Assembly (NCBI GenBank): GCA_019915015.1
Contig: JAHBBC010000012.1
Span: 310,001-374,000, forward strand
Reading direction: 5' to 3'
DNA from: Auriscalpium vulgare
Taxonomy: Eukaryota; Basidiomycota; Agaricomycetes; Russulales; Auriscalpiaceae
DNA: 64,000 nt
Shown: in pieces, positions 1 to 11,236 of the stretch
How positions within the stretch are numbered: position 1 is the first letter of the stretch
How the letters are laid out: each line of letters starts with the position of its first letter
Translations under genes and position numbers: made by a program
The notes under the pieces: generated by a model
Told to the model about the DNA's origin: nothing
Seen by the model: only the letters and a program-made list of their open reading frames with translations
Database searches by the model: none

Positions 1-345
1 CTTCGCCGACGATTTGTCGTAGTACATTTTGTTGTCATACAGGATGACGAGAGGCGCCGATTTCGATAAGGCGAGGATATCCTTGACGGTATTGACAGAC
101 GCGCGCCAACTCAGTCCGCGATGGCGAAAGTCGAGGTGCGTCCATAACTGCGGGCACGCCAGCGCGACAGCACGCCAGCGCCGGGAGACCTGTATGATGC
201 GTGTGTAGACAGGAAAGTAGGGTCTGTCGTCGGGGATGAAGGAGAAGATGTTATCGAGGACTTCATTCGGGATCGAGGCGGTTGCATCTTTGGGCGAGGG
301 TGACTGTGGTTCATTCGCCGCGCATCCAGGGACATTCGCAGACAT
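1..345 (-). CDS. F-box protein, N-terminal part (runs off window)
   Basis: Translating the minus strand from the ATG at 345 gives an open frame to the window edge. After a polar N-terminus of about 25 residues comes a canonical F-box: IPNEVLDNIFSFIPDD, then VSRRWRAVALACPQLWTHL, the usual agaricomycete F-box-like pattern. Such proteins normally bind Skp1 through the F-box and present substrates to an SCF ubiquitin ligase; the substrate-binding part lies outside the window. The F-box resembles those of the F-box/LRR genes at 28383-29885 and 30483-31997. No intron is seen in the visible 115 codons. The start is the first in-frame ATG. Function beyond F-box adaptor cannot be inferred. Confidence 0.75.
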   Translation of the reverse strand, partial: MSANVPGCAANEPQSPSPKDATASIPNEVLDNIFSFIPDDRPYFPVYTRIIQVSRRWRAVALACPQLWTHLDFRHRGLSWRASVNTVKDILALSKSAPLVILYDNKMYYDKSSAK

Positions 346-712
346 AGCGCATATGGGCAAGCGTACGCTGGAGGGCTGTGATGAGTGTTGTGAGGAAGAG
401 ATATTGTAAGCCCCTAAGAAAATTGCCTCATTCTGCGCATTTCTCTTTCTTCCCTAACATTTTTGTTACGGATTAAGGACCAAATGGCCTTGACCGCGCT
501 CGCGAGCGTTTTGCCTCGGTACTAATGATCAGTCCTATATTCAGAACAACGTACTATCTTCTGATACCACAAGGTCAGGCTACATCAGTCCTGCAATATA
601 TTGGTCGGGAGGTGTGCAACCCTCTCGACCCAGAATTCCTGCTCTGAAGAGATGTGTGGTCAAACATACTGTAAACCCCGCCCGATGAGCACATAGACAA
701 ACGCAGCGCTGC
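346..712. other. Intergenic region
   Basis: Spacer between the start of the F-box gene (minus) and the stop codon of NOG2 (minus). It should contain the F-box gene promoter and the NOG2 3' end. I see no convincing TATA box or coding frame. Confidence 0.5.
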
Positions 713-3014
713 TCATCGCTTCCGCCTCCGCGCGGTGTCCTTGGCACCCTTCTTGCCCTGGAGCGACTTGAGAAGCGCACCCTTCGCACGGTTCTTGTTC
801 TTCACGTTGGCGCCCGAGTAGAAGTTCTCTGCCTTTTTCTGCAGCGGACGGAAAGGTCAGACGGGGCCAGAGCACAGTGAAGGGGCGCAACGTACTTTGT
901 TCGTCTTCACGCGCGGCTGCTTGGCAGCAGGCGTGTCAGAGTCCGCGTCCGCGTCTGCGTCAGGTTGTGATTCTGTTGAAAAAGAATATCGGCGAGAGAA
1001 GCGGGTCGTGAAAATCGAAGCGCATACCTGGAGCAGCCGGGCGGCCTGTGGATGCACTGTCGTCCTCAGGGAAGACGTCGCCCCAAGCCAGATCACCCTC
1101 TCCGTCTGCTTCCTCTGGCTCAGACGACTGCTCGCCTTCGGCGGCGCCCTCCGCATCCTCCTCCTCCGCACCCACCTCCTCCTCCTCCAACGGCCGCGCA
1201 TCCTCGCCCACGAACGAGTTCTTCTGCATGATCGAGCGCAGATTCTGTTTCACCCCGGGCACTCGTTTCTCCTCCTGCTCCTTCCCCTTGCCTTTCTTCT
1301 CCGCCACCGCACGCGCTTTCGCCTCGCGCTCGTTGAGCGCCTCCGGGCGCTCTGGCGGTGCGACAAAGTACGGGATGCGGCCGCGCACCCAATCCGACAG
1401 CACGATCTTCGAGACGCCCTCGCGGTCCGGCTCGCCGCCTTTGAGCAGGCGGCCCTTCATGCGCCCGAGCGTGTCGAGGAACTCCTCCGCATCCCACCCG
1501 CGCGTCGGCGCGTCCTTTTCCGGGAGCGGGACGCCGTAGGTCCGCGCGAGGTAGAGCGGCTTGACGCACGTCATGAGCTCGCTGATGTGGTCGGACGGCG
1601 TGGAAAGCGCCTCGACGCGCACGACGCCCTTGAGCACGATGGCGGTCTGCGAGTCGTGCGCGGACGCGGGGACGATGCCCGGGCAGTCGATGAGGTATAT
1701 TCGCCGGGTGAGGGTGATGTATTGCCAGACCTGATTGAACTACGGTCAGATGGAGGACACGCGGCGGCATATGGAGAACGCACCTTGGTCTCGCCGGGTA
1801 TAGGCGCAACTCTGCAGACTTTGCCGCTTTTGAGGGTGTTTATAACGCTGCTCTTGCCGACGTTGGGGTATCCGATAAAGCCGACGGAGATCTGCTTCTT
1901 GTCTGAATGGAGCTGTGAGAACTGGCGCAGGAGCTGGATGAGCGAGCCTTTCCCGAATGAGTGATTCGGCGAGGCGTGGAAGGCGATGGTGGGATAACGG
2001 GGGGTGAGGTGCTGGATATAACGAGCCTGGAAGCATTTTATGAGCAAGTTGATCGAGAAATAGAGATGTGGGACTCACGGTCACCCAGTTAGGCACGAGA
2101 TCGCACTTGTTGATGACGAGCACGACCTGTTTGTGCGCCTTCTCTTTCCGAATAAACTCGAGCACGCTCTCGCACATCGTGCCCAACGGGTCTCGCGCGT
2201 CAAGGATGTGCAAAATGACGTCGGATGAGTCGATGACTTTGTACAGCTCGCCGTATATGCGCCGCGATGTACCCTTGGCGTATATCGGCTCGATGTAGTC
2301 CGCATGGGTCAACTCTGCAGCAAGGGCGGCGGGGTCGCCGGCTGCAATAGCCATGGAGGCGGCGACAGCAGCATCGTGGGCCACGTCCGCCGCGGCAGCG
2401 CCGAGCTTGCTCAGCTCTTCGAAGGTCCCGACGTCGAGCCGTGGACGCTTGCGCTGTGCTTTCGGACCAAACGTTTCGCTGAACGACTCTGTCTCGACGA
2501 TGTGCGGGCGCTGTGCGAAGCGAATGTTAGCGTAAGGTGCTGTAACAATGGCTGGTTCTGCGCACCTTGCGAAGACTGGGATTTGCGGCATCGTCGAGCA
2601 GCTGCATTGGGAGCTTGTTTCGACGGAGCAGGACAGAGTAAGGATCGTTCTGTCTGGACTGCAAGCTCGTCCGGAAATGATCCAGAGCAGTCTGCGATAT
2701 TACCCTTGTGTTCCCTACGCCCTCAGCTCAGCAAACAGCTAGCAAAAGCACGGCATCAACGCACCAAACCACCGCCTGTCAGGCTGCACTCGCCCCGGCT
2801 TGGTCTCGTCCTCTCCCTTCTGGAACTCTGCTGCCTCAATGATCTTTCCGTCCCTGTCCCGCACGGGCTTGCCCCCGGTGAGCATCTTGAGACGCTTGAC
2901 CTGTTTTGCATTGCGGTAGAAGTTCTCCCCCTTGACTTTTTTCAGCGACGGCTGCGATCCCGACGACCGACTCTTGCCTAGCGCAGACGATGATGAAGCT
3001 TTCGTAGACACCAT
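713..3014 (-). CDS. NOG2: Nucleolar GTP-binding protein 2 (60S ribosome assembly GTPase)
   Basis: Circularly permuted GTPase needed for late pre-60S ribosomal particle maturation and export in nucleolus and nucleoplasm. The start [16 protein letters not shown] at 3014 leads into the NGP1NT-type N-domain ([20 protein letters not shown], then RRWFG). The GTPase motifs appear in permuted order: G4 NKCD (near 2115), then G1 GYPNVGKSS (near 1870), then G3 DCPG (near 1680). The C-terminus has a long acidic stretch and a lysine/arginine-rich tail ending at the TGA at 713-715. At least five short introns are needed, e.g. 2715-2764, which joins FG to NTRVISQ; all have plausible GT-AG ends. The gene looks intact and is a single-copy housekeeping gene beside accessory DNA. 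Confidence 0.95.
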
Positions 3015-3473
3015 GGTGTACCAGAGGGACGAGACAGAGAAAGAGAGGTAAACGGGGAAGATTATTGGACTCCAAAAATCGATCAATATATCGCATTTCC
3101 AACAGAGGTATGTTGTTCTCACGGATGTCCTGTCGGCCCGTCGGCCCGGTAGGCCTCCGGTCCTCCGCCCAACAAACCAAGAAGACTCCAAGAAGACGGC
3201 CGCGCGGGCAAATATTTCTTCGGGCCAGCCAGCGGTGGAAATGCCGCGCTCCCAAACAACCCTGGCGCACATCTCCAGGCTCCTACCTCTTTCGCCTTTA
3301 CCTCAGCTATCAACAGCCGGCGATTAACTATGCGTTAGTATTCGCCCGGTACTCCGGCCAAGTGACAAAACCACGTTACTATGCCATGCGTAATTCTAAA
3401 CAGGTCTCCATTGGAGAATAGTATCCCTACGACATCACCAGCTTACACTCTTTCAGCAGCCATCGCTCATTCG
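3015..3473. other. Intergenic region (NOG2 promoter side)
   Basis: Lies between the NOG2 start (minus) and the stop of the next F-box gene (minus). No coding frame with family resemblance was found. Its right end (about 3410-3473) still matches the sequence downstream of the copy at 11934-14366, so the inverted duplication ends inside this spacer. Confidence 0.5.
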
Positions 3474-5945
3474 TCAAGTACTGGCCGAGTGCACACTAAA
3501 CATCCAGGTACTAACCGGTGGACGCGCCGACGACCGACAGTCATAAAAATAATCTACTCCCTCGATCGGGGACTCTATTTTGTGCCTGTCAAACGCGGCA
3601 CGTCATGAAGATGAGCCAACTCCAGGAGACAAATGCACTCACGCTATGAGTAGGTGGTCCATCGCCTGTGCTGCAGTATACCAAGGGGATGGGCTCCCTG
3701 CTCCGAAGCCAGGAATGCCGGGAACAAGGGGCACACGTTGGTGTGCTTGGCAATGAGCGCAGCCCCAGTTCCGCGGGACCTGGGTCGTCCAACGCGGCTG
3801 CAAGTCCGGCTGCGGGATTTTCGTCCAGTCACTCGGGATTTTCGTCCAGGCAAGCGCCCGTTGGCCGGCGACATCATAATGGCGCGTCGTCCCATGCTCA
3901 ACCTCCACAGAAATTCAGTAAGGTAAGTCCCGCGACAATAACGCGGAGCACAAAATAAACTCACCGCATTGCGCCAGCACCTCGTTGATGACACATCGAC
4001 TAATTCTCCGTCATCAAGTTCTACGATGTACTTGCCATGAAGGCATTCTCCGCAGCTAAAGCGCGCGTTAGCGCGGTCCATCTCATACGCAGTGGTTGAC
4101 GGTCCAAGGCCCAACAGAGCAACCAGACCACCAGCCACAATCGCTGCCGTCTCGCTGTATCTTGGAACGGCCTGCGAGCCGGGAAGCTTCCAGCTGCGGT
4201 GGGCGAGCATTTCCAAGCCGGTCATAAGCTGCGAACGCGACTCGGAGCCGCTCGGGCTCGGCGCTTCGTCGAGGGTCAAATGTGTCGTCGCGAGCCCGAG
4301 CCCACATGCTGCGCCAATGTGGAATTCTTCCGTGCATAGCAGCGTTTCCTCGCAGTTCCCACGTACGTCCTCCGGAAGGACAGAGATCAGGAACATAGCG
4401 CACATTGCGGCGTGCTTGAGGAGTTTGAGGCCGAGCTCGCGCATGATGCCGCGCAGGCGCTCGTTGAGGTCGGCCAACGCGGCCTCGTCAAGCACGTCGT
4501 CCGCGATGGCATCGGTGAAGGCGGAGTTCTCGAGGACCTCGGCGGGTGTCGCCAACAGCGGCGCCAGCCGTACGGGAAGACCCTCTAGAAATTCGGTATA
4601 TGTGCTGAGAACGAGCCCACGCCTTTGCTGCCAGCGATCATACGCCTCCTCGTGCAAGCGTTGCTCGACTATAAGGACCAAAGCCAGCTCCAATATCGGG
4701 CAGATGCGCTTCCAAACTGAAACAGGATGTTGGAATCAGACGGAGGTTGACGTAGTAAGTACTCACTTCGGTCTGTTAGTGGTTTCGCCACGGCAACTTC
4801 TTTGTGATCCCATAATTCTTGGATGTCTATGTAGTCGTGGCCCATATCTTGGAGGCGAACAACGATGCTGTCATAGTCAAGTCAGAAAAACGTCGCGGGA
4901 AAAAGATTGGCCGTACTCGTCGAAGCGTCGAATCTTGATGTTCCGTATCTCCACTGACCGGTCCTCGACGCGGTTTTCTTCCCACTCTTCGCATCTTTCG
5001 GCGTGCTGTGAGCGGAGGAGTTCAGTCACCTTGAAGCATGAAGAAGATAAATCTCCCACCTGTACCCTAGTTTGATACGCCGCTTGCATGAGGGTCTCAA
5101 GTGCTGCCACATCTTGTTCGTACGCATCACAGTACGTATTATTGTACTTTGCGCGCATGCCATCGAGCGTCTTCAACAAGGCTGCCACATCGGTGTTCCA
5201 CCAGAACCGACCAAGGCCATGGGACTTGACTTCGCCTGCTGACAGTCAACACATGGATACTACATGCGTCGCCGAGCGGGTCACTCACCAATGAACGAAG
5301 GGATGTAATCAGCAAGCTTCTTCTCCTTATGGGAGAGTGGCAACGGACTCTCGACCATTCTACAGACGCTGCAGGACAATCAATATGCAGGATAAGCGAA
5401 GAGGGGGCTTGTGTTTATGCGCACTTGTCTCTGATGCAATCCTTGCACGCGCGCCGGCGGAACAGAAACATGACCTTGTGCACGCGCTTTGCCCCGCATG
5501 TCTAGCAACCCACGGTCACTGTCATCAGAACATTAGGACCCACAAGGATTGAACTCACATGACAGATGGCGCCACCGAAGAGCAAATGCGCCCAGGCGGG
5601 CAGTGTCATGTCCTCTGGGCACGGCGGCACGTTTGGGTCAAGCGCGTATGACGCTTTCCATAACCACAATACCCGACGCGTCAATAGGATCTGGCGGAAC
5701 GCCTTTGACACGCGCGTAAGTTGTATGAGGTCGGCGGGTGGCAGGTGACCGAATATCTGTCTCGCCGAAACATGAGAGCCGTGCAAGTGATAGTACATGT
5801 CAAGACGCACTTCGAATAAAATGTCGAGAGGCATGGTGGGGAGCGCGCTGAGGCGCCCTCTGAGCCTTCGTGGATGAGATCCACCCGTGTTCTTGCTAAT
5901 CCTGGCACGCTTGTTGGGTTGTACGGCACTCGTTTGTCTCGGCAT
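3474..5945 (-). CDS. F-box protein with Cys4 zinc cluster, family member A
   Basis: Probable SCF adaptor. From the ATG at 5945: a basic N-terminus, then an F-box (MPLDILFE, in-frame 54-base intron, then IFGHLPPADLIQLTRVSKAF). An intron splits a C-x2-C-x17-C-x2-C cluster (CHTCG ... CKDC), probably zinc binding. Next come a GRFWWNTD motif, a charged helical segment, a long middle domain (LPVRLAPLLATPAEVLE; GLGLATTH; LEMLAHR) and two C-terminal Cys/His clusters (FSCGEC; NWGCAHCQAH). A last small exon ends DYFYDCRSSARP and the TGA is at 3474-3476. All introns are short GT-AG. Closest relative is the inverted copy at 11934-14366; others are at 17162, 20807 and 58797. I do not recognise a described family for the region after the F-box. 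Confidence 0.8.
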
Positions 5946-6447
5946 GGTTGTGGGTCAATGTCAGGAGCGTGAGCAAGTTAATGATAGGTGCTCTGAGTCA
6001 AAATGCGCGGGTCCTTATAGCACCTGTAGCAGACAAAGGCTTTTACAGTGTGGCAGCGTGTGGAGGCCAAAGCGAGATCAAAGCGAAGGATGGCAGGCCA
6101 CACAGACAGACAGCCACATAGACACGTGCCAGGCGTCCACACAGACCCGCAGATACACTCATAGATATCATTCAAGTCGGAAACAAAATCAAAGGATTCG
6201 TCGAACAATCCCCGGAAAGGCATCTGCATGTCGTCGCGCAGCGCGAAAGTGCAACTGGCGTCGCTACTTCCAGAAGCGATGTGGAGAAGAAAAAGCGTGC
6301 GGCACCCACAACTCTATGTGGGCGGACGAGAAGACCACACATGAGGACACCAGGTCACGAAGTCTGCTACTTGATAATAGTGCCTAGACCACAGATCAGT
6401 TATGTAGATGTTCAAGCGCCTGTATGCGCAGCTTACATGGGTTCTGA
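5946..6447. other. Spacer between C2H2 gene and F-box gene A
   Basis: No gene is seen. It holds the promoter of F-box gene A (TATA-like box at 6013-6019) and the 3' end of the C2H2 gene. Most of it is present in inverted form at 11614-11933, but about 190 bases (roughly 6150-6340) are absent there. Confidence 0.6.
6013..6019 (-). promoter_or_regulatory. TATA-like box of F-box gene A
   Basis: TATAAGG on the minus strand, 68-74 bases upstream of the ATG at 5945. The duplicated gene B has TATAAAG at the same distance from its ATG. Confidence 0.5.
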
Positions 6448-7131
6448 TCACTTTGTTTCATGCACACGCTGATGCTGTGCGAGCTTGTCCTGCCGATTGA
6501 ATCTCTTGCCGCATCCCTTGAAGTCGCAATGAAAGGCTACCAGGTAGAAAGATAAGTCAAAGGGACGACAAGGGTCCAATAAATGCTCACGTTTTTCGTC
6601 AGAGTGCACCGTCATCACATGTCGACGCATGTGCTCCGGACGCGAGAATCGTCGGCCACAGCCCTTCACGCGACAGACACGCCCAGATAGCTCCCCTTGT
6701 GCTCGCCCGCCGTCACCGTGGAGAACTTTGGTTGTTTGCTCTCCATGGATCGCGCTAGAATGGCGCGTGAGGTACGAGAGGCGCGTAAAGCTCTTGAGAC
6801 ACCCTGGGTGCGTGCATACGTGAGCGCGCAGGCCGCCGTCGGTGACATTCTCCTTCGCGGGCGCCGTTGCGCGTGACATTCGATGCGTAGCGGTGGTGGC
6901 ATTGGGGGACTCGAGGGCTGCGAGGCGCGCGGATTTTCGTGGTTTGGCAGGTGGCACGGGTGTGGGCGAGCGAGACGGGTTCCATCTCCCGTTAGGAGAG
7001 CTCGAAAGAGACTCGGGATACAGGAGGTTTAGCGAGAGGTCGGATGCCGCTGCCGGACTGAACTCGCGGTGGAGAAGGGAGTAGTTGAGCGAGAGAGCGG
7101 AGGAAAGAGTCGAGTACGTTGATTCCATCAT
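6448..7131 (-). CDS. C2H2 zinc-finger protein, three fingers
   Basis: Putative nuclear DNA-binding regulator. From the ATG at 7131 (MMESTYSTLSS) a serine/proline-rich N-terminal half leads to three C2H2 fingers: HVCTHPGCLKSF, RVCRVKGCGRRF and FHCDFKGCGKRF, each followed by paired histidines. A 55-base intron falls after the second finger; splicing gives the EKPF linker typical of tandem C2H2 fingers. The protein ends HQRVHETK with a TGA at 6448-6450. An upstream intron (donor GTATGT near 7231, acceptor near 7177) probably lies in the 5' UTR, because the reading frame before the chosen ATG has no other ATG. A relic of the last one to two fingers sits inverted at 11460-11613. Confidence 0.8.
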   Translation of the reverse strand: MMESTYSTLSSALSLNYSLLHREFSPAAASDLSLNLLYPESLSSSPNGRWNPSRSPTPVPPAKPRKSARLAALESPNATTATHRMSRATAPAKENVTDGGLRAHVCTHPGCLKSFTRLSYLTRHSSAIHGEQTTKVLHGDGGRAQGELSGRVCRVKGCGRRFSRPEHMRRHVMTVHSDEKREHLLDPCRPFDLSFYLVAFHCDFKGCGKRFNRQDKLAQHQRVHETK

Positions 7132-8029
7132 GGGCAGATAGTACCATAGACCGTGAAGTGTGCTCGGAAAGGTCTGCAAGGCGAGTTTTTCAAAACTACG
7201 TTAGTGAGCTGTTAGGATGGTGGCCACATACCTTCGGCCTCGCTGCGCTGCGCTGAACCGCGGAATCACTCTCGCGTCCAACCGCGAGTTGGCTGACAAT
7301 ACAGAGTCAACAGATCAAGGAATGTCGAGGTGTTGAATGCGATCAAGCGGGTGGCCCACGCAAAGTCATGGCCAGCTGTCTCCAGCTGTTCTCCGAGTCG
7401 GAAGTCCTCATCTCTCCCACGACGCCACCTAGAATATCGTGATTTTCGCAGCCGCCATTTCTTTGTTGTTGCTCTGGAGTTTTCACGTGCTGGCAAGTAC
7501 TCGGAATTTGAACGGATCGGGTGGACGAAGAACCTCGGACGAGAGGCAGAAATGCGGAATTTCGGACGATTTTTTGACAAAACTCCGCTTCGATAGCGCC
7601 CACGTACTGCCCACGTCCGCCAGCTTGCCGCTCGACGACGAGGTCCCATTCTATGCTCAGCCTCCAACTTCGTCGCCTTCTCGCCGTGACCAACAGACTT
7701 TCGAACCACCAAATAACCAACCAGCCAAGCCGTCAACGCTGGCAGACTATGATTCTCGTTTTCTTGCTGTCAAAACAAGCATCGACCGTCGACGACGGCC
7801 ATGCCGCTCATTGCATGACAACACGATGCCGCTCATCGACATCGACATCGACAACACGCTGCTCTCAACGTCTTCATGCTGAGTGCTCCTCGTTGGCTTG
7901 CACCGGCGGAAGCTACCCAATAAGGGAGTCTTTCGGCCGAGACCCCCGCCGACATTTATCTTTTGCACCATGCGCATGCCCAGGCCTCTGTTTTCTCTCA
8001 TCTCCCACCACCGCCGTTTTCTCAGCACA
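7132..8029. other. Divergent promoter region, C2H2 gene / xanthine dioxygenase
   Basis: About 0.9 kb between two divergently transcribed genes. No supported gene. It contains the likely 5' UTR intron of the C2H2 gene (about 7177-7231). An in-frame ATG at 7970 would add 20 residues to the dioxygenase at 8030; the second copy of that gene has no counterpart, so I prefer 8030. Confidence 0.5.
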
Positions 8030-9485
8030 ATGGCCATCGAACTGGTGCCTCTTCCTCTCCCCCCAACAGCAGATGCGTCCAAGTTCAGGGATTTCGGGCG
8101 CGAGGTGAAGGGTGTTGATCCGGGCAACCTCAGCCCCGCAGATTTCGGGCAGATCGAGGAGCTGCTGTACAAGGTGCGTGGTCTTGCGCGCATCTTCTAC
8201 TGCTCTAACGACGTTGTCTTAGCACGATGCGTTGCTCTTCCGCAATGCTGACCTGTCTCCTGAACAGCAATATGCTCTTACGAAGGTGCGCAGCCTTATC
8301 GCTCGAGAAGCGCAGCAGCTGACGACTGTGTCCTAGGCCTTTGATCCTGCCTCCGAGTCCTACGGGCACGGCAATAACAAAACCGAGTCCACGAAAAAGT
8401 CCATCCTGCACCCCGACCTCAAGACCATCCCACGTGTACCCCAGGTGCAGCTCATCGGCAACGGCATCGTGTACGATCACGAGGGTCTCGCCGAGGCGAA
8501 GCTCAAGCACCCCTCGCACCATACCTTCCACAAGACGCAAGTCAGCCCCGAGGACGAGGCCGCCGGCGCGACGCGCTTCTATCGCTGGCACATCGACGCC
8601 GCCCTCTACAAGCTCGCCCCACCCAAGGTCACGACGCTCTATGGGATCACCGTCCCGCAGGGCGCGCCGCAGGTCTGCCGCTACGACGATGGGACGGGCG
8701 ACGAGCTGCCTGTGCCGCTCGGCACGACCGCGTTCGTCTCGGGCCGCACCATGTTCGACATCCTCCCGCCGGAGCTCAAGAGCCTCGCGGTGCGTGCGCG
8801 CGTCCGCTATGCGCCGCACCCGTACGTGTGGATGGCCCCGGCGAGCGCGCTCAGCACGGGCCTCGGCATCGAGACCGAAGACAAGGAGCTCGCCTTATCC
8901 GACCTCCCCGAGTGGAGCGAGGAGGACGTCAAGGTCTTCCCTGTCGTACGTCCGCCACCTGGTTTGCATCCGCTTTCTGAGACTGACGTCGTGCTCAGCT
9001 GTGGAAGAACCCCGTTACGGGGGAGCTGCACTTCCAGGTGCATCCCGCAGGCGCTCAGGAGCTGCTCGTCGACCCGCTACCCGCCGGCGCGTCGCGCGAG
9101 GGTGCGCTGTTCCCGGACGGTGCGCACCTGAAAGACCTGAAGGAAGTCCGCGGCCTGCTGTACAAGATGCAGCGACCGGCCATCGCACCCAGCGTACGTC
9201 TTTACCTCATCCATCCCGACAGCAGACTCACGGGAGTGCTTATTCTATAGCTTGTATATCCCCACGATTGGTACGTCTTGTCGTATCTCATTCGGCCCTC
9301 GACGCTGATCGACTCTGTATCGCAGGCGCGAGAAGGATCTTGTCTTGTTCCACAACCGCGGCGTGCTGCACTCTGTCGTCGGCGCATTCAAGCCAGACCA
9401 AGTCCGCGCCTTCCACCAGTGCAATCTCGCCGCATCGTCGGACCCTGTGGGCCCGAGCGCCGAAGATGTCGCAAAGTGGGCCTGA
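8030..9485 (+). CDS. xanA: Alpha-ketoglutarate-dependent xanthine dioxygenase, copy 1
   Basis: Fe(II)/2-oxoglutarate oxygenase of the TauD fold that turns xanthine into uric acid, the fungal alternative to xanthine dehydrogenase in purine use. Six exons (8030-8173, 8223-8285, 8337-8945, 8999-9193, 9251-9270, 9326-9485) give 396 residues, close to the family's usual length. The metal triad is visible: H-x-D in FYRWHIDAALY and the distal His in FHNRGVLHSV. Other strong family stretches are HHTFHKTQVSPEDEAAG, RVRYAPHPYVWMAPA, LWKNPVTGELHFQVH and LVYPHDW. The last is encoded on a 20-base exon. A near-identical gene structure follows at 9734. No mitochondrial or secretion signal is evident from the 8030 start. 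The identification rests on recalled resemblance to Aspergillus XanA. Confidence 0.88.
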
Positions 9486-9733
9486 ACTTGCCACCCCGTC
9501 GGCCTGTAGGTTAGTTTTTGATCATATCGTGTATCATACTACCGTGTTTGGATCTCGGTGTACAATGTGAATCCAGTCGCTGTTATGTTAGATGTGGCGC
9601 TGTCCTCGAGGCAGGTCAGGAGGTGTTCTTGGTTTCTGAAAGCAGAAGCCATGCAATGTCGGCGTTATTTCCCCTGCCCCCGCCAGCGCCTCTCTTCCTT
9701 ATCTTCCACTCCATCCACGCCTAGCAGCACTCA

Positions 9734-11236
9734 ATGGCCATCGAGCTTGCGCCACTGCCCCTGCCGCCATCGGTAGATGTCATGCAATTCAGGGACGTCG
9801 GCAGGGAGGTGAAAGGCGTTGACCCGGGCAGTGCAAACCCTGCCGAGCTCGAGGAGCTCAAAACCCTCCTATTCAAGGTTCGTCGTACCGATGTCCTCAG
9901 TGTGATCTGCGCTGATTTGGATCGATAGCATGGTATATTGTTGTTCCGTGATTGTCGCCTATCGCCCGAGAAGCAGTATGCCTTGGCGAAGGTCAGCCAG
10001 GATCTCAATATCGGTCCAACGCGTGCTCACATACCTTTTCCTATCCACCGTCTTCTCCGTCAATTACCATCATCTTCCCTTAGATATTCGACCCATCATC
10101 CGAGACATTCGGGCACGGTAACAACAAGATAGACAGGACCAAGAAGTCCATTCTGCACCCCTATCTCAAGACGATCCCGCGTGTGCCGCAGGTGCAGCTC
10201 ATCGGGAACGGCGCTGTGTACGACCATGAGGGCATCCCCGAGGCACACCTCAAGCATGCGTCGCATACCGCCTTCCACAAGACACACATCGGCCCGGCGG
10301 ACGCGGCGGCAGGCGCGACGCGCTTCTACCGATGGCACATGGACGCCGCGCTGTATGAGCTCGACCCCCCTGTCGTGACGACGCTGTACGCGCTGGCGGT
10401 GCCGCGCGGTGCGCCGCAGGTCGTGCGGTACGACGACGGGACGGGGGACGAGCTGCCCGTGCCGCTCGCGACGACGGCGTTCGTCTCGGGGCGCACCATG
10501 TTCGAGGTCCTGCCTCCGGAGCTCAAGAGCCTCGCAGTCCGCACGCGCGTGCGTTATGCGCCGCATCCGTTTCAGTGGATGGCGCCGGCGGGCGCGATGA
10601 GCGACGGACTTGGACTGGAGACAGAGGGGAAGGAGCGGCCGTTGTCGGAGCTCACAGAGTGGAGTGAGGAGGACGTGAAGGTATACCCCGTGGTGCGTAA
10701 CGCTCTATTTCGGAATCCAGCCTACAAAATGACGGGGTTGACTCTGTGCTCAGTTGTGGAAGAACCCGGTTACGGAGGGCCTGCACTTTATGGTAAACGC
10801 AACGGCGGCCCAGGAGCTGTTCGTTGCGCCCCTTCCTGAAGGTGCATCACGGGAGGGCAAGCTCTTCCCCAACGGCGCGCACATCACGGACTTGAAAGAG
10901 GTTCGAGACCTGCTGCACAAAATGCAGCGACCCGGCATCTCGCCTAGCGTGCGTCGTTCATCTGGTACCTGACGCGCACTGACTTCACCTCTTCTCTAGC
11001 TGGTGTACCCACACGATTGGTTGGTCAATTGTTCTTAGCTGGAGGTACAACGCTGACGGATGGAGTGCTCCTGCAGGCGCGAGAAAGACCTCGTCCTCTT
11101 CCACAATCGTGGCGTCACGCACTCAATTGTGGGCAACCTGACGCCGGATCAGGTACGCATTTACCACCAATGCAATCTTGCGGCGTCCTCGGAGCCTGCG
11201 GGACCTAGTGCAGAGGATGTAGCAACGTGGGCTTGA
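9734..11236 (+). CDS. Alpha-ketoglutarate-dependent xanthine dioxygenase-like, copy 2
   Basis: Tandem duplicate of the gene at 8030, same strand, 248 bases apart, with all introns in the same places, including a 20-base exon (11000-11019) for LVYPHDW. The metal triad is kept: FYRWHMDAALY and FHNRGVTHSI. The N-terminus MAIELAPLPLPPSVD aligns with copy 1 and fixes the start. Differences cluster near the active site: the acidic SPEDE segment before the H-x-D motif of copy 1 reads GPADA here, and HFQVHPAG reads HFMVNATA. The enzyme should still bind iron and 2-oxoglutarate, but its substrate may differ from xanthine. No frameshift or stop was found across the six exons, which end at the TGA at 11234-11236. 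Confidence 0.85.

Larger units (their letters stand above)
3410..6630 (-). repeat. Left arm of inverted duplication 1
   Basis: The reverse complement of this segment matches 11460-14410 along most of its length: the last zinc-finger exons of the C2H2 gene, the spacer, the F-box/zinc-cluster gene with its introns, and a short 3' flank. Matching spacer stretches include the TATA region before each F-box gene. This arm has roughly 190 extra bases in the spacer (about 6150-6340) relative to the other arm. Boundaries were set by eye. Confidence 0.85.

Noticed and set aside
897..1964. Long plus-strand frame of 355 codons opposite NOG2
   Set aside because: It is antisense to conserved GTPase exons and is open only because of GC-rich codons; no family features.
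7439..8108. Frames in the divergent promoter before the xanthine dioxygenase
   Set aside because: No resemblance to anything, mixed composition, and they end within or overlap the dioxygenase first exon in another frame.
8205..8819. Minus-strand frame of about 200 codons over the xanthine dioxygenase gene
   Set aside because: Arg/Glu/Gly-rich mirror of the real coding strand; the plus strand has the complete enzyme with splice sites.
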